NCBI GenBank assembly: GCA_050043005.1
Contig: JBHJIZ010000060.1
Coordinates: 8,327-72,326, forward strand
Origin: Thermohalobaculum sp050043005
GTDB lineage: Bacteria; Pseudomonadota; Alphaproteobacteria; Rhodobacterales; Rhodobacteraceae
DNA: 64,000 nt
Direction: 5' to 3'
Position numbers and translations under genes: made by a program. The stretch's first letter is position 1; the number at the start of each line of letters is the position of its first letter. Of the stretch, positions 15,809-24,640 are shown one piece after another. The notes under the pieces are model-generated. The model was given only the letters and a program-made list of their open reading frames with translations, made no database searches and was not told where the DNA came from.

Positions 15809-16897
15809 TTGGATCGTCGAGCATTTTTGCAACGCGCGGCTGTCGGGGCGACCGGTACAGTTGCGCTTGCCGCACCGGCCTTGTCGCAGGAGCGCCAGCA
15901 GTTGCGGATGGTCACCTCTTGGCCGCGCAACTTCCCGGGCCTGGGGACCGGAGCACAGCGAATCGCCGATAGGATCACGCAGACCAGCGGCGGCAGGCTC
16001 GAGGTTAAACTTTTCTCTTCGGGTGAACTCGTCCCGGCGTTCGGCGTCTTCGATGCGGTCGCATCGGGCGAGGCGAACATGTACCACTCGGCCGAGTACT
16101 ACTTCGAGAAAAAGCATCGCGGCTTCAACTTCTTCACCTCGGTCCCGCTGGGGCTGACAACGAAGGAGATGAACTCCTGGATCACCTATGGTGGCGGTCA
16201 GGCGCTGTGGGATCAGCTTTCGGGGGAATTCGGTGTCAAGTCTCTGCTGGCGGGCAACACCGGCGTGCAGATGGGCGGCTGGTTCCGCGAACCAGTCGCA
16301 ACCATGGAAGACCTGAAGAAACTCACGTTCCGGATGCCCGGGCTAGGTGGCGAGACGCTGCGCCAGATCGGCGCGAACGCAATCTCGTTGCCTGGTGGAG
16401 AGATTTTCGAAGCCGTTCAGTCGGGACGGATCGACGCGACGGAATGGGTCGGCCCATACAACGATCTTGCCTTCGGCATTCAGAAGCTGCTGAAGATATA
16501 CATGTATCCCGGCTTCCATGAGCCCGGCACGGTGTCTTCGCTCGGGATCAATCGCACATGGTGGGACGGTCTGACAGACAGTGACCGCACCCTGATCACG
16601 GCCTGTGCTCAGGCTGAGAATGACGTAATGATCGCCGAATACAACGCGAACAACGGCAGTTCGCTGCGCGAAATGCTCTCCCAGCACGAAGTCGTCTTGC
16701 AGGCGTTCCCGCAGGACGTCTGGTCCGAGATCGCCAAGGTCGGGGATCAGGTGGTGGCCGATGCGGCCAAGGACGACCTGACGAGCGCAAAGATCTACAC
16801 CAGCTACAAACGCTTCCGGAAATCGGTCGCCAGTTGGTCCGAGATATCCGATCAGGCGTATCTGCGCGCCCGCGCGGATGTGCTGGGTCATGTCTGA
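15809..16897 (+). CDS. TRAP transporter substrate-binding protein, TakP/DctP-like (first of tandem pair)
   Basis: I place the start at the TTG at 15809, preceded by GAGGGG. This gives a 362-residue protein whose N-terminus DRRAFLQRAAVG is a twin-arginine-like signal followed by AAPALSQ. The longer frame upstream has no signal character. The mature part matches TakP of Rhodobacter sphaeroides, including TGVQMGGWFR and DATEWVGPY, which contact the carboxylate of 2-oxo acids. TRAP systems need DctQ and DctM membrane subunits; neither is present here, so this is an orphan binding protein. A paralogue follows after 13 bases. Ligand is probably a small monocarboxylate, not proven. Confidence 0.88.
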   Translation: MDRRAFLQRAAVGATGTVALAAPALSQERQQLRMVTSWPRNFPGLGTGAQRIADRITQTSGGRLEVKLFSSGELVPAFGVFDAVASGEANMYHSAEYYFEKKHRGFNFFTSVPLGLTTKEMNSWITYGGGQALWDQLSGEFGVKSLLAGNTGVQMGGWFREPVATMEDLKKLTFRMPGLGGETLRQIGANAISLPGGEIFEAVQSGRIDATEWVGPYNDLAFGIQKLLKIYMYPGFHEPGTVSSLGINRTWWDGLTDSDRTLITACAQAENDVMIAEYNANNGSSLREMLSQHEVVLQAFPQDVWSEIAKVGDQVVADAAKDDLTSAKIYTSYKRFRKSVASWSEISDQAYLRARADVLGHV

Positions 16898-16910
16898 GGA
16901 GGCCGGTCGC

Positions 16911-18029
16911 ATGAGCAAGAAAATCGACCGCCGCCAGGTATTGGGTACGGCAGCCACCGCAGGCGCCGCAGCGCTTGCGACACCTGCAATCGCCCAGGGA
17001 GCCCCGCGAAAACTGTCCCTGGTGACAAGCTGGCCGCGCGACTCGCTGATCCTGCCGCAATCGGCCGAACGGGTCGCCCAGACCATCACTCAGCTGACCA
17101 ATGGGCAGATCGAATTCGAGATCTTCCATTCCGGTGAGAAGGTCGATCCGTTCGAGGTGCAGGACGCGGTCGGGTCCGGTGCTGCTGACTGCTATCACTC
17201 AGTCGAGCAATACTTCATCAAGAAGCATCCGGCCTTCGTCTTCTTCTCGGCGGTGCCCTTCGGTCTGGTGGCGCACGAGATGTCGGGCTGGCTGAAGTTT
17301 GGCGGTGGCCAGGAATTCTGGGACGAGCTCTCCGGAGCTTTCGGCGTGCGTGCGCTGATGGCGGGCAGCCCCGGTGCCCAGATGGGTGGCTGGTTCCCGA
17401 AGCCGATCACGACGACCAAGGATTTCGAAGGGGTGCGCTTCCGCGTGCAGGGTGCCGCAGGACAGGTCTATGCCGCGGCCGGTGTCGACACGGTGAACCT
17501 GCCCGGTGCGCAACTGGTCGAGGCGCTTTTCGGCGGAGAAATTCAGGCGGTTGAATGGGTCGGCCCCTATCTGGATCTGGACTACGGCTTCGTGAAGCTG
17601 CTGCCGCACTACATGTATCCCGGTTGGCACGATCCGGGCGGCATTCGGTCGTTCGGAATCAACGCCGCCCTGTTCGCAGAGCTTTCCCCGACTGAGCAGT
17701 CCGTATTCGAACTCGCGGCGGCCCGCGAGAACACGTTGCTCGAGGCCGAACTGAACAAGCTGAACGGAGAGTCCGTTGTCTCGATGAAACGCGAGTACGG
17801 TGCACAGGTGCACAAGTTCCCGGACGATGTGCTGAAAGAGCTTTTCCGCCTGTCGACCGAGACTCTGGACGAGACGGCCGCGCATGACGATCTGGCGCGA
17901 CGGATCCACGAAAGTTACTTTGCCTATCGCGACACGGTCACAGAATACGCCGCCGTCAGTTCCTCGGCCTATCTCGAAGCGCGCAACACGGCACTCGCCC
18001 TGAACAAGGTCTCGCGCTACGACGATTAG
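16911..18029 (+). CDS. TRAP transporter substrate-binding protein, TakP/DctP-like (second of tandem pair)
   Basis: A 372-residue paralogue of the preceding gene, starting at the ATG at 16911 behind TGAGGAGG. The signal peptide has DRRQVLG and ends ATPAIAQ, again of twin-arginine type. The family signatures GAQMGGWFPKP and AVEWVGPY are kept, but the ligand-binding Arg of the first copy (GWFR) is Pro (GWFP). That change may alter ligand choice. Like its neighbour it lacks DctQM partners. The PNPOx-like gene follows after 20 bases, suggesting one transcript of three genes. Confidence 0.87.
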   Translation: MSKKIDRRQVLGTAATAGAAALATPAIAQGAPRKLSLVTSWPRDSLILPQSAERVAQTITQLTNGQIEFEIFHSGEKVDPFEVQDAVGSGAADCYHSVEQYFIKKHPAFVFFSAVPFGLVAHEMSGWLKFGGGQEFWDELSGAFGVRALMAGSPGAQMGGWFPKPITTTKDFEGVRFRVQGAAGQVYAAAGVDTVNLPGAQLVEALFGGEIQAVEWVGPYLDLDYGFVKLLPHYMYPGWHDPGGIRSFGINAALFAELSPTEQSVFELAAARENTLLEAELNKLNGESVVSMKREYGAQVHKFPDDVLKELFRLSTETLDETAAHDDLARRIHESYFAYRDTVTEYAAVSSSAYLEARNTALALNKVSRYDD

Positions 18030-18049
18030 GCCAACGCGGGAGGTACTCC

Positions 18050-18655
18050 ATGACCGACCGGATCAGCGATGTCGCGTTCACCCATGCGGTCAAGGCGCGC
18101 CAGACGCGGCTCGGGTCGCGCGACAGCCAGGATCGACGCGATTGGCAGGATCGGGTGACACCGGAGCTCGCAAGGTTCCTATCCGCGCGGACCAGCTTCT
18201 ACTTTGCGACCGTCTCTGAAACCGGACATCCTTATATGCAGCATCGCGGCGGACCTCCGGGCTTCCTGAAAGTGCTGGATGATCGCTCACTGGCTTTCGC
18301 GGATTTCACCGGAAACCGGCAGTACATTTCGACCGGCAATCTCGATGGCAACGACCGCGTGCATCTGTTCTTCATGGATTATGCCAACGCGAGCCGGATC
18401 AAGCTGTGGGGCCGGGCGCGGATCGTCGAGGATGATCCGGACCTTCTGGAACGGCTGAGCGACCCGGATTATCGCGGCATTGCTGAGCGCGCCATTGTGA
18501 TCACGGTCGAAGCTTGGGATATCAACTGCCCGCAACACATTCCGGCCCTCCATTCCGAGGATACGATAAGGCTGGTCACGCAGAAGCTCACCCGCCGCAT
18601 CGCGGAACTCGAAGCCGAGAACGCGGAGCTGAAGCAGTGGATAGGCAAGCCCTGA
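18050..18655 (+). CDS. Pyridoxamine 5'-phosphate oxidase-like FMN-binding protein
   Basis: The protein has 201 residues and the split-barrel flavin-binding fold: FYFATVSETGHPYMQHRGG (strand and FMN contact), SLAFADFTGNRQYISTGNL and KLWGRARIVED. A C-terminal coiled-coil-like tail ends AELEAENAELKQWIGKP. These cytoplasmic dimers use FMN or F420 to oxidise or reduce small molecules; PdxH itself differs in its C-terminal signature, so it is not the vitamin B6 enzyme. It follows the TRAP binding protein genes closely. A nitroreductase gene, also FMN-dependent, follows after 116 bases. Confidence 0.87.
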   Translation: MTDRISDVAFTHAVKARQTRLGSRDSQDRRDWQDRVTPELARFLSARTSFYFATVSETGHPYMQHRGGPPGFLKVLDDRSLAFADFTGNRQYISTGNLDGNDRVHLFFMDYANASRIKLWGRARIVEDDPDLLERLSDPDYRGIAERAIVITVEAWDINCPQHIPALHSEDTIRLVTQKLTRRIAELEAENAELKQWIGKP

Positions 18656-18771
18656 CACGCTGTGTGAACCGCTAGACACTCAACGAAATCAGATGCGCGC
18701 TTGACCCGAAGGATCGGACGCGTCCATCTGCCTAGCAAGCAATCCAGGACCGTACGGGGACAGACACTGCC

Positions 18772-19446
18772 ATGGACGTCATAGACGCAATCGTGAACCG
18801 CAAATCGGTTCGCGCCTTTACCGATCAGGAGGTTCCGAAAGACCTAGTCGAGGAGGTTCTGACGATCGCTCAGCGCTCTCCCAGCGGGACGAACACGCAG
18901 CCCTGGCACACATATGTCTGCACGGGCGCGGTGCGCGATGCCATCGTCAAGGACACGCTCGAGCTGGTCGTGAGTGGCGCCGCGGACAGTTACGAGGCCC
19001 TGAATTATTATCCGGATCGCTGGAAAGACATCCACCGTGACCGCCGCCGTGGCATCGGCTGGGCGCTCTACGGTGCGCTGGGCATCCAGAAAGGCGACCG
19101 TGAGGCCAGCGCCCGCCAAGGCGCGCGCAATTTCCAGTTCTTCGACGCGCCGGTCGGGATCTTCGTGACGATTGACGGCTATCTGCTGGACGGATCCTTT
19201 GCCGATGCTGGAATGTATATCCAGACGATCATGTTGGCCGCGCGCGGCAAGGGGCTCGAGACCTGTCCGCAAGCAGCCTGGATTCCTTTCCAGGGACCGC
19301 TGCGCAAACATCTCGGCATCCCCGAGGACGAGAAACTCGTCAGCGGCATGTCGCTGGGCTACGCAAACTGGGATGCGGTCGAGAACGGCATCGTGTCGGA
19401 ACGGGAAGCGTTCGATAACGTCGTGAACTGGCGCGGTTTCGATTGA
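18772..19446 (+). CDS. Nitroreductase family protein
   Basis: A 224-residue flavoprotein of the NfsB/FRase I superfamily. FMN-binding residues are in NRKSVRAF (residues 9-16), AQRSPSGTNTQPW (residues 33-45) and near GMSLGYANWD. The middle DAGMYIQTIMLAARGKGLETCPQ is typical of the dimer core. Enzymes of this type reduce nitroaromatics, quinones or flavins with NAD(P)H. The actual substrate is unknown. It is probably a separate transcription unit because 116 bases precede it. Length fits the family. Confidence 0.9.
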   Translation: MDVIDAIVNRKSVRAFTDQEVPKDLVEEVLTIAQRSPSGTNTQPWHTYVCTGAVRDAIVKDTLELVVSGAADSYEALNYYPDRWKDIHRDRRRGIGWALYGALGIQKGDREASARQGARNFQFFDAPVGIFVTIDGYLLDGSFADAGMYIQTIMLAARGKGLETCPQAAWIPFQGPLRKHLGIPEDEKLVSGMSLGYANWDAVENGIVSEREAFDNVVNWRGFD

Positions 19447-19464
19447 GGGCCAGTGGGCGGCGCT

Positions 19465-19950
19465 TCAGCGTGAGGGGTCAATGATCTGCTGATAGACGAT
19501 CAAAGGCGGTAACCCAGAGGCCCGTGACACCAGCCCCACTTCGACGAAACCAACCCGGTCAGCGATCCGGCGCGAAGCAAGGTTCTCGCGTGCGATATGA
19601 GCTTCGACAGTCGCAAAGCGCTCTGACTCCACGGTTTGAAGCATCGCGTTGACCATGGCGGTGCCGAGCCCTTTTCCTTGGCAGACGGGCGCCACGAACC
19701 ACGACATCAACCTAACGTCGATCTTGGCCCCACCCAGGATACACCCCGACCGGGCGTCAACGGCAATGCGCCGATCGGTCCGGGGGCCAATAGCTTCGGT
19801 CCATTGTTCGATTGCGTCCTCGGGCGGCACGCGCACACCCGCGTAAAGAGCCTGCCGCAAGGCGTCATCCGTCAGCAGGTCAATCAAGGCGGCTGTGATG
19901 TCCGCTGTCACCGGCCGCAATTCGAAGATCGGGGTCTGCGTCTTACCCAT
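19465..19950 (-). CDS. GNAT family N-acetyltransferase
   Basis: The protein has 161 residues from the ATG at 19950; a GTG immediately before it is an alternative. The acetyl-CoA-binding motif A appears as FVAPVCQGKGLGTAMVNAML (about residues 83-102), followed by ENLASRRIADRVGFVEVG, the usual C-terminal motif B. The acceptor substrate is not predictable. It lies 41 bases after the HpaF-like gene on the same strand and may be cotranscribed. Three residues before the stop are DPSR, with no extension. Confidence 0.83.
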   Translation of the reverse strand: MGKTQTPIFELRPVTADITAALIDLLTDDALRQALYAGVRVPPEDAIEQWTEAIGPRTDRRIAVDARSGCILGGAKIDVRLMSWFVAPVCQGKGLGTAMVNAMLQTVESERFATVEAHIARENLASRRIADRVGFVEVGLVSRASGLPPLIVYQQIIDPSR

Positions 19951-19991
19951 CACGTGCGCCGTCCGGGGTGTGCATGTGCGACAGCCAGACC

Positions 19992-20384
19992 TTAGCTTAC
20001 CTTGGACTTCAGATGGTCATGCAGCGTGTTGTAGCGCTTCAATGATGTCACGGGGTCCAGTTCCGACATATCCAGGCTGAGCGCGAACGGGTTCGAGATC
20101 CAAGGTTTCAGGAAGGCTTCCGCCGCCGAATAGATCGCCTCGGCCGCTTTGGCGCGAATGGCGTCCTCACGCCCGGCACCGACCTTGCAGATCAGGTTGA
20201 GATACGCGTATGCTGGGTCACCGTCGGCAATGACATAAGTGCTGCTCGGGAACGCCCGTACCCGAATGCCACCCAAGGGGAAGATCCCCGTCTCGAGCAT
20301 CGCATCGCGCATCGCAGCACAAAACGCTGCCATATCGACGACATCGTCAAGATTGTCGGAATACTCGACTGTCAGATGTGGCAT
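19992..20384 (-). CDS. 5-carboxymethyl-2-hydroxymuconate isomerase-like protein (HpaF/CHMI)
   Basis: A 130-residue protein from the ATG at 20384 with the tautomerase-fold start MPHLTVEYSDNL. Pro1 is the catalytic base in this family. Other matching segments are FPLGGIRVRAF and YAYLNLICKVGAGR. In the homoprotocatechuate meta-cleavage pathway the enzyme isomerises 5-carboxymethyl-2-hydroxymuconate. The divergent FAH-family gene 78 bases away is a partner in the same pathway, which supports the assignment. Dioxygenase and dehydrogenase genes of that pathway are not in the window. The remaining upstream frame to 20960 is antisense to the FAH gene and is not coding. Confidence 0.85.
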   Translation of the reverse strand: MPHLTVEYSDNLDDVVDMAAFCAAMRDAMLETGIFPLGGIRVRAFPSSTYVIADGDPAYAYLNLICKVGAGREDAIRAKAAEAIYSAAEAFLKPWISNPFALSLDMSELDPVTSLKRYNTLHDHLKSKVS

Positions 20385-20462
20385 CCTGCGCTCCCGGTTG
20401 ACCCTCTCCCTGCCCCCTGTCACTACGGCGGCGATACGCCTTGGGCAAGGGAGGGAGCCGTC

Positions 20463-21320
20463 ATGCGTCTGATCACCTTCACCACCGATCAAAGCCATCG
20501 GGTCGGGGCAGTCGACGGCGACCGGGTATTCGATCTGACCTCGCGGATCCGCGCGCCCGGCATGCGCTGGATGTTCCAGGGCGATATGCTGAGCAAAGCC
20601 GAGCAGGTGATGACGGGTGATGCCGACTTCAAACTGACGGACGTGACCCTCGCACTTCCCGTTGTCCAGCCGCCGAAGATCATCTGTGTTGGCGTCAACT
20701 ACATGAACCGAAACGACGAGTACAAAGATGGGCAGCAGGCACCGAAGAATCCCTCGCTGTTCATGCGCACGCCGCTCTCTTTCTCGCCGCATGACGCACC
20801 GATCTACATCCCGCCAGAGAGCGAGCAGTTCGACTATGAAGGCGAGATCGTGCTGGTCATCGGCAAGCCGGGTCGGCGCATCCCGCAGGAAACCGCGCAC
20901 CAGCACATCGGCGGCTTGACCATCATGAACGAAGGCTCGGTCCGCGACTGGCTGCGCCATGCCAAGTTCAACGTCACGCAGGGCAAGAACTTCGACAGGT
21001 CCGGGGGGTTAGGTCCGTGGATCGAGACCGATCCGCAAGTCGACCTGACGGATATGACGGTGACGACGCGCGTGAACGGCGAGGAACGCCAGCACGACAC
21101 CACGGCGAACATGGCATTCCCGTTCGCAAAGATCATCGAATACATCTCGACCTTCACCAGCCTGCAGATCGGCGACATCATCGCAACGGGGACCCCGACC
21201 GGCGCCGGAGCCCGGTTCGACCCGCCGAAGTGGCTGGTGCCCGGAGACGTGGTCGAGGTCGAGGTGCAAGGGGTAGGCACCCTGAGGAACCCTGTTGACG
21301 CCGAACCTTCGCAGCCCTGA
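20463..21320 (+). CDS. Fumarylacetoacetate hydrolase family protein
   Basis: The protein has 285 residues with start ATG at 20463 behind AGGGAGGGAG. The FAH C-terminal domain is clear: KIICVGVNYMNR, FDYEGEIVLVIGKPGR (metal-binding Glu pair), GLTIMNEGSVRDW, GKNFDRSGGLGPW and GDIIATGTPTGAG. The enzyme cleaves or decarboxylates a 3-oxo-acid type compound using Mg2+ or Mn2+. HpcE/HpaG, catechol-derived hydrolases and acylpyruvases all fall here. Its divergent neighbour is an HpaF-like isomerase, so a role in aromatic ring-fission is likely. The gene for a large unknown protein follows after 15 bases. Confidence 0.9.
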   Translation: MRLITFTTDQSHRVGAVDGDRVFDLTSRIRAPGMRWMFQGDMLSKAEQVMTGDADFKLTDVTLALPVVQPPKIICVGVNYMNRNDEYKDGQQAPKNPSLFMRTPLSFSPHDAPIYIPPESEQFDYEGEIVLVIGKPGRRIPQETAHQHIGGLTIMNEGSVRDWLRHAKFNVTQGKNFDRSGGLGPWIETDPQVDLTDMTVTTRVNGEERQHDTTANMAFPFAKIIEYISTFTSLQIGDIIATGTPTGAGARFDPPKWLVPGDVVEVEVQGVGTLRNPVDAEPSQP

Positions 21321-21335
21321 GAGGCGGGCGCGATC

Positions 21336-22985
21336 GTGCCAGAGTTCGACAAAATGGACGATCTTGTTGCCTGGTTGAAAACCCGGCCACCGCATGTCTC
21401 TCAGGTCATTGCATCGCGCGCGGCTTTGCGGGCCGCTCCTGTCATGATCGAGAGTTTCGCGATGCGCGGACCGCATCGTGGCATCCTGAAAGCGCGCGCA
21501 CTCCAGTATTTCCGGGCGCTTCAGGTCTCGTTGCTGTACGGCACCGACCCTGCCGCCGCCGCGCATCTGACCGAGCGGGTCAGCGCACTGCACAGCGCCT
21601 TGCGGATCACTGCAGAGAACATGGCCGAACCCGCACGGAACGCTGGAGGCAACATCCATACGCTGGGATGCGGCCGGAACATGCGACGCCGGATCGTGGC
21701 GGCGGCCGATGCCGCGGTCCACGCGCTCGGGACAATCGCCGACGACGACATCGCGCAGGCGGCAGGTCATGCGACAAACTCCGCAGCCTGGGCAGTGGAA
21801 AAGCATCCCGGCGTCCGAGAATCCATCACGCGCGACGCAACAAGTCTGGACGAACGCCGCCGCTATCGCAGCGATCTGAATACGACGCGACTTTGGCATA
21901 CATTACCGCCCGAAGAAGTGGCACCTCTCGATCAGATGAGGTCGACGCTTTTGGCTCTGGAGGGCGACTGGCAGGTCTGGTGGCGCTGGTATCAGGACCG
22001 GTTGGACGGACGTCCGCTTGATCTTCAGAAGGAAATCCAGATCGCCGACATCCCGGACGATATCTGGTCTGCTGGCCCGGCCAGAGCCAATGCCGAGATT
22101 GCGTGGATACTGCAAGACGGAGAGGATCCCGGGACCGAGAGGCCCGTAGCGGAAGCAGCAGTCGCGCCAGAGCTTCCCGACAGACCGACGCCGATCTCTC
22201 TCAGATCCCAAGACGGCGTGCTTTCGATCGCTCCGGCCCCAGAGGGTCATTCACCGAACAATGCATCATCGGCAAGTGCTCAGGGTTGGGAGATGCTGAG
22301 GGATGCGTTTGATCAGATGCTCGACGACCGTGCTGCCGCGAACAATCCGCTGCTGACGGAGCTTCGCGCAGCCCGGCACGCGCTGGGTGACAGCTTCGAC
22401 ACCTTCAATCCGTTGCGACTTGGTCTGATCGGCGTGACCTTGCAACAGATGGCCACGCGCGTGAACGACATCCTGTTGCCTGAAGATGCCGCGCGTTTTC
22501 AATCCATCCTGCTGCAACAGCAGATGCTCGTCGCGCAATCCCCGGCCTGGCGGGAGTATGCCAGTGCCATCGACCCGCCCATGGCCGATCCCGCGACCGA
22601 ACAAAGTGCCGCAGAAGACGCCGCGCTGATTGCCGGTGAGATGATCGATGCAAACCCGGACGCATTCACCGAAGACGCAGCCATCGCGATCCGTGATGCC
22701 TCGGCTCTGGTCGACGTCGAACCATCACCCGAAAACCTCGACCCGGTGGCGCCGCAAGAAGTTCGCCGCTCGTGGCTTCGCATCTTTGGCGAGATGATCC
22801 GCGCGTTCGCCGCCGATGCTATGGGCGAGGGGCGGAAGGTCGCGACCAAAGCGCTTGGCGCCGGTGCAATCGGGATGCTGACCGCGGTCGGCGCGAAACT
22901 CACCGGTCTCGCCGACAAGTTACCGACTGAGTACGCGTGGCTGCAAGGCCTTGTTCAGCACCTATCCGGCCTGGTTGGACTCTGA
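21336..22985 (+). CDS. Hypothetical protein, 549 residues
   Basis: I do not recognise a family. The GTG at 21336 is preceded by GAGGCGGG; an ATG six codons later is the alternative. The N-terminal 270 residues are helical, Ala/Arg-rich, with HTLGCGRNMRRRI, WAVEKHPG and a tryptophan-rich WQVWWRWYQDRLDG. A proline/acid-rich linker covers about residues 265-320. A second helical domain follows, and the C-terminus has a hydrophobic or amphipathic stretch GAGAIGMLTAVGAKLTGL near residue 515. There is no signal peptide. It begins 15 bases after the FAH gene, so it may be cotranscribed, although nothing in it suggests aromatic catabolism. Confidence 0.75.
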   Translation: MPEFDKMDDLVAWLKTRPPHVSQVIASRAALRAAPVMIESFAMRGPHRGILKARALQYFRALQVSLLYGTDPAAAAHLTERVSALHSALRITAENMAEPARNAGGNIHTLGCGRNMRRRIVAAADAAVHALGTIADDDIAQAAGHATNSAAWAVEKHPGVRESITRDATSLDERRRYRSDLNTTRLWHTLPPEEVAPLDQMRSTLLALEGDWQVWWRWYQDRLDGRPLDLQKEIQIADIPDDIWSAGPARANAEIAWILQDGEDPGTERPVAEAAVAPELPDRPTPISLRSQDGVLSIAPAPEGHSPNNASSASAQGWEMLRDAFDQMLDDRAAANNPLLTELRAARHALGDSFDTFNPLRLGLIGVTLQQMATRVNDILLPEDAARFQSILLQQQMLVAQSPAWREYASAIDPPMADPATEQSAAEDAALIAGEMIDANPDAFTEDAAIAIRDASALVDVEPSPENLDPVAPQEVRRSWLRIFGEMIRAFAADAMGEGRKVATKALGAGAIGMLTAVGAKLTGLADKLPTEYAWLQGLVQHLSGLVGL

Positions 22986-23008
22986 CGCCCCGTTCGTCTG
23001 CAATCGCC

Positions 23009-23980
23009 TCAGAAATTGCGCGTGTGATACAGCATCCGCCGGACTGAACCGGTCTTCGAGCGCATCAGGATCGTCTCGGTCTCGAGGTGTTCACCCAACC
23101 GGCGCGCACCCTGCAGGATCGAGCCGTTCGTGACACCCGTCGCCGCGAAAATCACATCACTGCGGCACATCTGATCACGGCTGTACTTCACATCCAGATC
23201 GTCGATTCCGGCCTTGCGGGCGCGACCGATTTCGTCGTCGTTACGGAACAACAGGCGACCCTGGATCTGTCCCCCCATACATTTCAGCGCCGCGGCGGCA
23301 AGCACGCCTTCCGGTGCTCCGCCAGACCCCATGTACATATCGATCCCGGTCTTTTCGGCTTCCGCGCAATGCATCACACCGGCAACATCCCCATCGGTGA
23401 TCAACCGGATCGAGCAGCCGGTTTCGCGCAGCTCATTCACCATCTCGGCATGGCGCGGACGCTCCAGAACACAGACGGTTACACCATCCGGCCCACAACC
23501 CTTGGCCTTGGCAAAGACAGAAATGCGCTCGGACGGCGTCATGTCCAGATCGACCAAGCCATCCGCATACCCCGGACCAATCGCGAGCTTGTCCATGTAG
23601 ACGTCGGGCGCATGCAGCATCGAATGACGCGGGCCCATCGCAACCACAGTCAGCGCGTTTGGCATGGCTTTCGCCGTCAGCGTGGTGCCTTCCAGCGGGT
23701 CCAAGGCGATGTCGACCTCGATCCCATCGCCGGTGCCGACCTCTTCGCCAATGAACAGCATCGGCGCCTCGTCGCGCTCACCCTCGCCAATGACCACGGT
23801 GCCTTTGATCTCGAGCAGGTTTAGCTGCGGGCGCATGGCTTCGACGGCGACGCGATCGGCTTCTTTCTCGTCTCCGCGTCCGATCATGCGCGCGGCAGCA
23901 ATCGCGGCCGCTTCCGAGACACGGGCCAGACCCAGCGACAGCATACGATCCTGAAAATCCAACGTGCTATCCGGTTCCAT
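23009..23980 (-). CDS. glpX: Fructose-1,6-bisphosphatase class II (GlpX)
   Basis: The protein has 323 residues, the normal GlpX length. Family motifs include IGRGDEKEADRVAVEAMR, the metal-binding VIGEGERDEAPMLFIGEEVG, and DIALDPLEGTT with Li+-sensitive phosphatase metal ligands. GGAPEGVLAAAALKCMGG is the substrate-binding loop. The enzyme makes fructose 6-phosphate in gluconeogenesis and may also hydrolyse sedoheptulose bisphosphate. Start ATG follows GAGGGG. The gene lies downstream of hom on the same strand but separated by a small antisense membrane protein gene. Confidence 0.96.
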   Translation of the reverse strand: MEPDSTLDFQDRMLSLGLARVSEAAAIAAARMIGRGDEKEADRVAVEAMRPQLNLLEIKGTVVIGEGERDEAPMLFIGEEVGTGDGIEVDIALDPLEGTTLTAKAMPNALTVVAMGPRHSMLHAPDVYMDKLAIGPGYADGLVDLDMTPSERISVFAKAKGCGPDGVTVCVLERPRHAEMVNELRETGCSIRLITDGDVAGVMHCAEAEKTGIDMYMGSGGAPEGVLAAAALKCMGGQIQGRLLFRNDDEIGRARKAGIDDLDVKYSRDQMCRSDVIFAATGVTNGSILQGARRLGEHLETETILMRSKTGSVRRMLYHTRNF

Positions 23981-24175
23981 TAAGTCCCCTCCTCAATATC
24001 TTGTAGGCAGTGTTCCTAGCGCCCCTTATCGCCGGAATCGGCAACAGGCAAGCGACTGGCAGATGAACCTTCGCTCTCGCAAGCGCGAAGACCTGTAACT
24101 TCGTGACTGCTTGGCCGAGGCGCGGTATCATGGTCCGAGTTGCGCCAGATAACTCCGGTTATGAGGTCAAGCCGA

Positions 24176-24628
24176 ATGCAGTCCTCGGCAGAAAAAGACA
24201 CCACTGCGTCTGAAAAGCCTGTGCTGGATGTCGAAGCTGCGAAAATCTTCTATGAATTCAAGTACAAGACAATCATGGAGGCAACTGCGAAGCTGACGCA
24301 GTTCGCGATCCTGTTTTTCTCGATCTCGTCGCTGGTGACTGGGTTCACCGTTTTCAATTCATTCGATAGCCAGACGAAGACGCTGGTCATGTATTGCGGC
24401 ATCATTATCGTTGCCGTCTTCGCGATCATTGGTGGCGCAATCAGTTTTGGCGTGATCATGGGTTTGAACCAGATCCGGGAAACGCTGAAGTCTATCTCGC
24501 TCGACACTTACGAGACGTTGCAAATGGATGCCTATCTCTGGCGGGGCACGGTCGTTGTCTGCGTCGTGTGTGTCGCCTGCGCACTCGGTGTCGTTGCATT
24601 GATGCTGGTGATTTTCACGCACACCTAG
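24176..24628 (+). CDS. Small membrane protein with three predicted helices, unknown function
   Basis: A 150-residue protein from the ATG at 24176 (GAGG nine bases upstream). After a charged N-terminus and EAAKIFYEFKYKTIMEATAKLT, three hydrophobic helices follow at about residues 42-62, 72-95 and 125-147. A loop with IRETLKSISLDTYETLQ lies between the last two. I do not recognise a family. It sits antisense between hom and glpX, ending 12 bases from the hom stop. Its upstream region shows lower GC than the flanking genes, a hint of later insertion. Confidence 0.62.
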   Translation: MQSSAEKDTTASEKPVLDVEAAKIFYEFKYKTIMEATAKLTQFAILFFSISSLVTGFTVFNSFDSQTKTLVMYCGIIIVAVFAIIGGAISFGVIMGLNQIRETLKSISLDTYETLQMDAYLWRGTVVVCVVCVACALGVVALMLVIFTHT

Positions 24629-24640
24629 GGCGCGGCGAAG

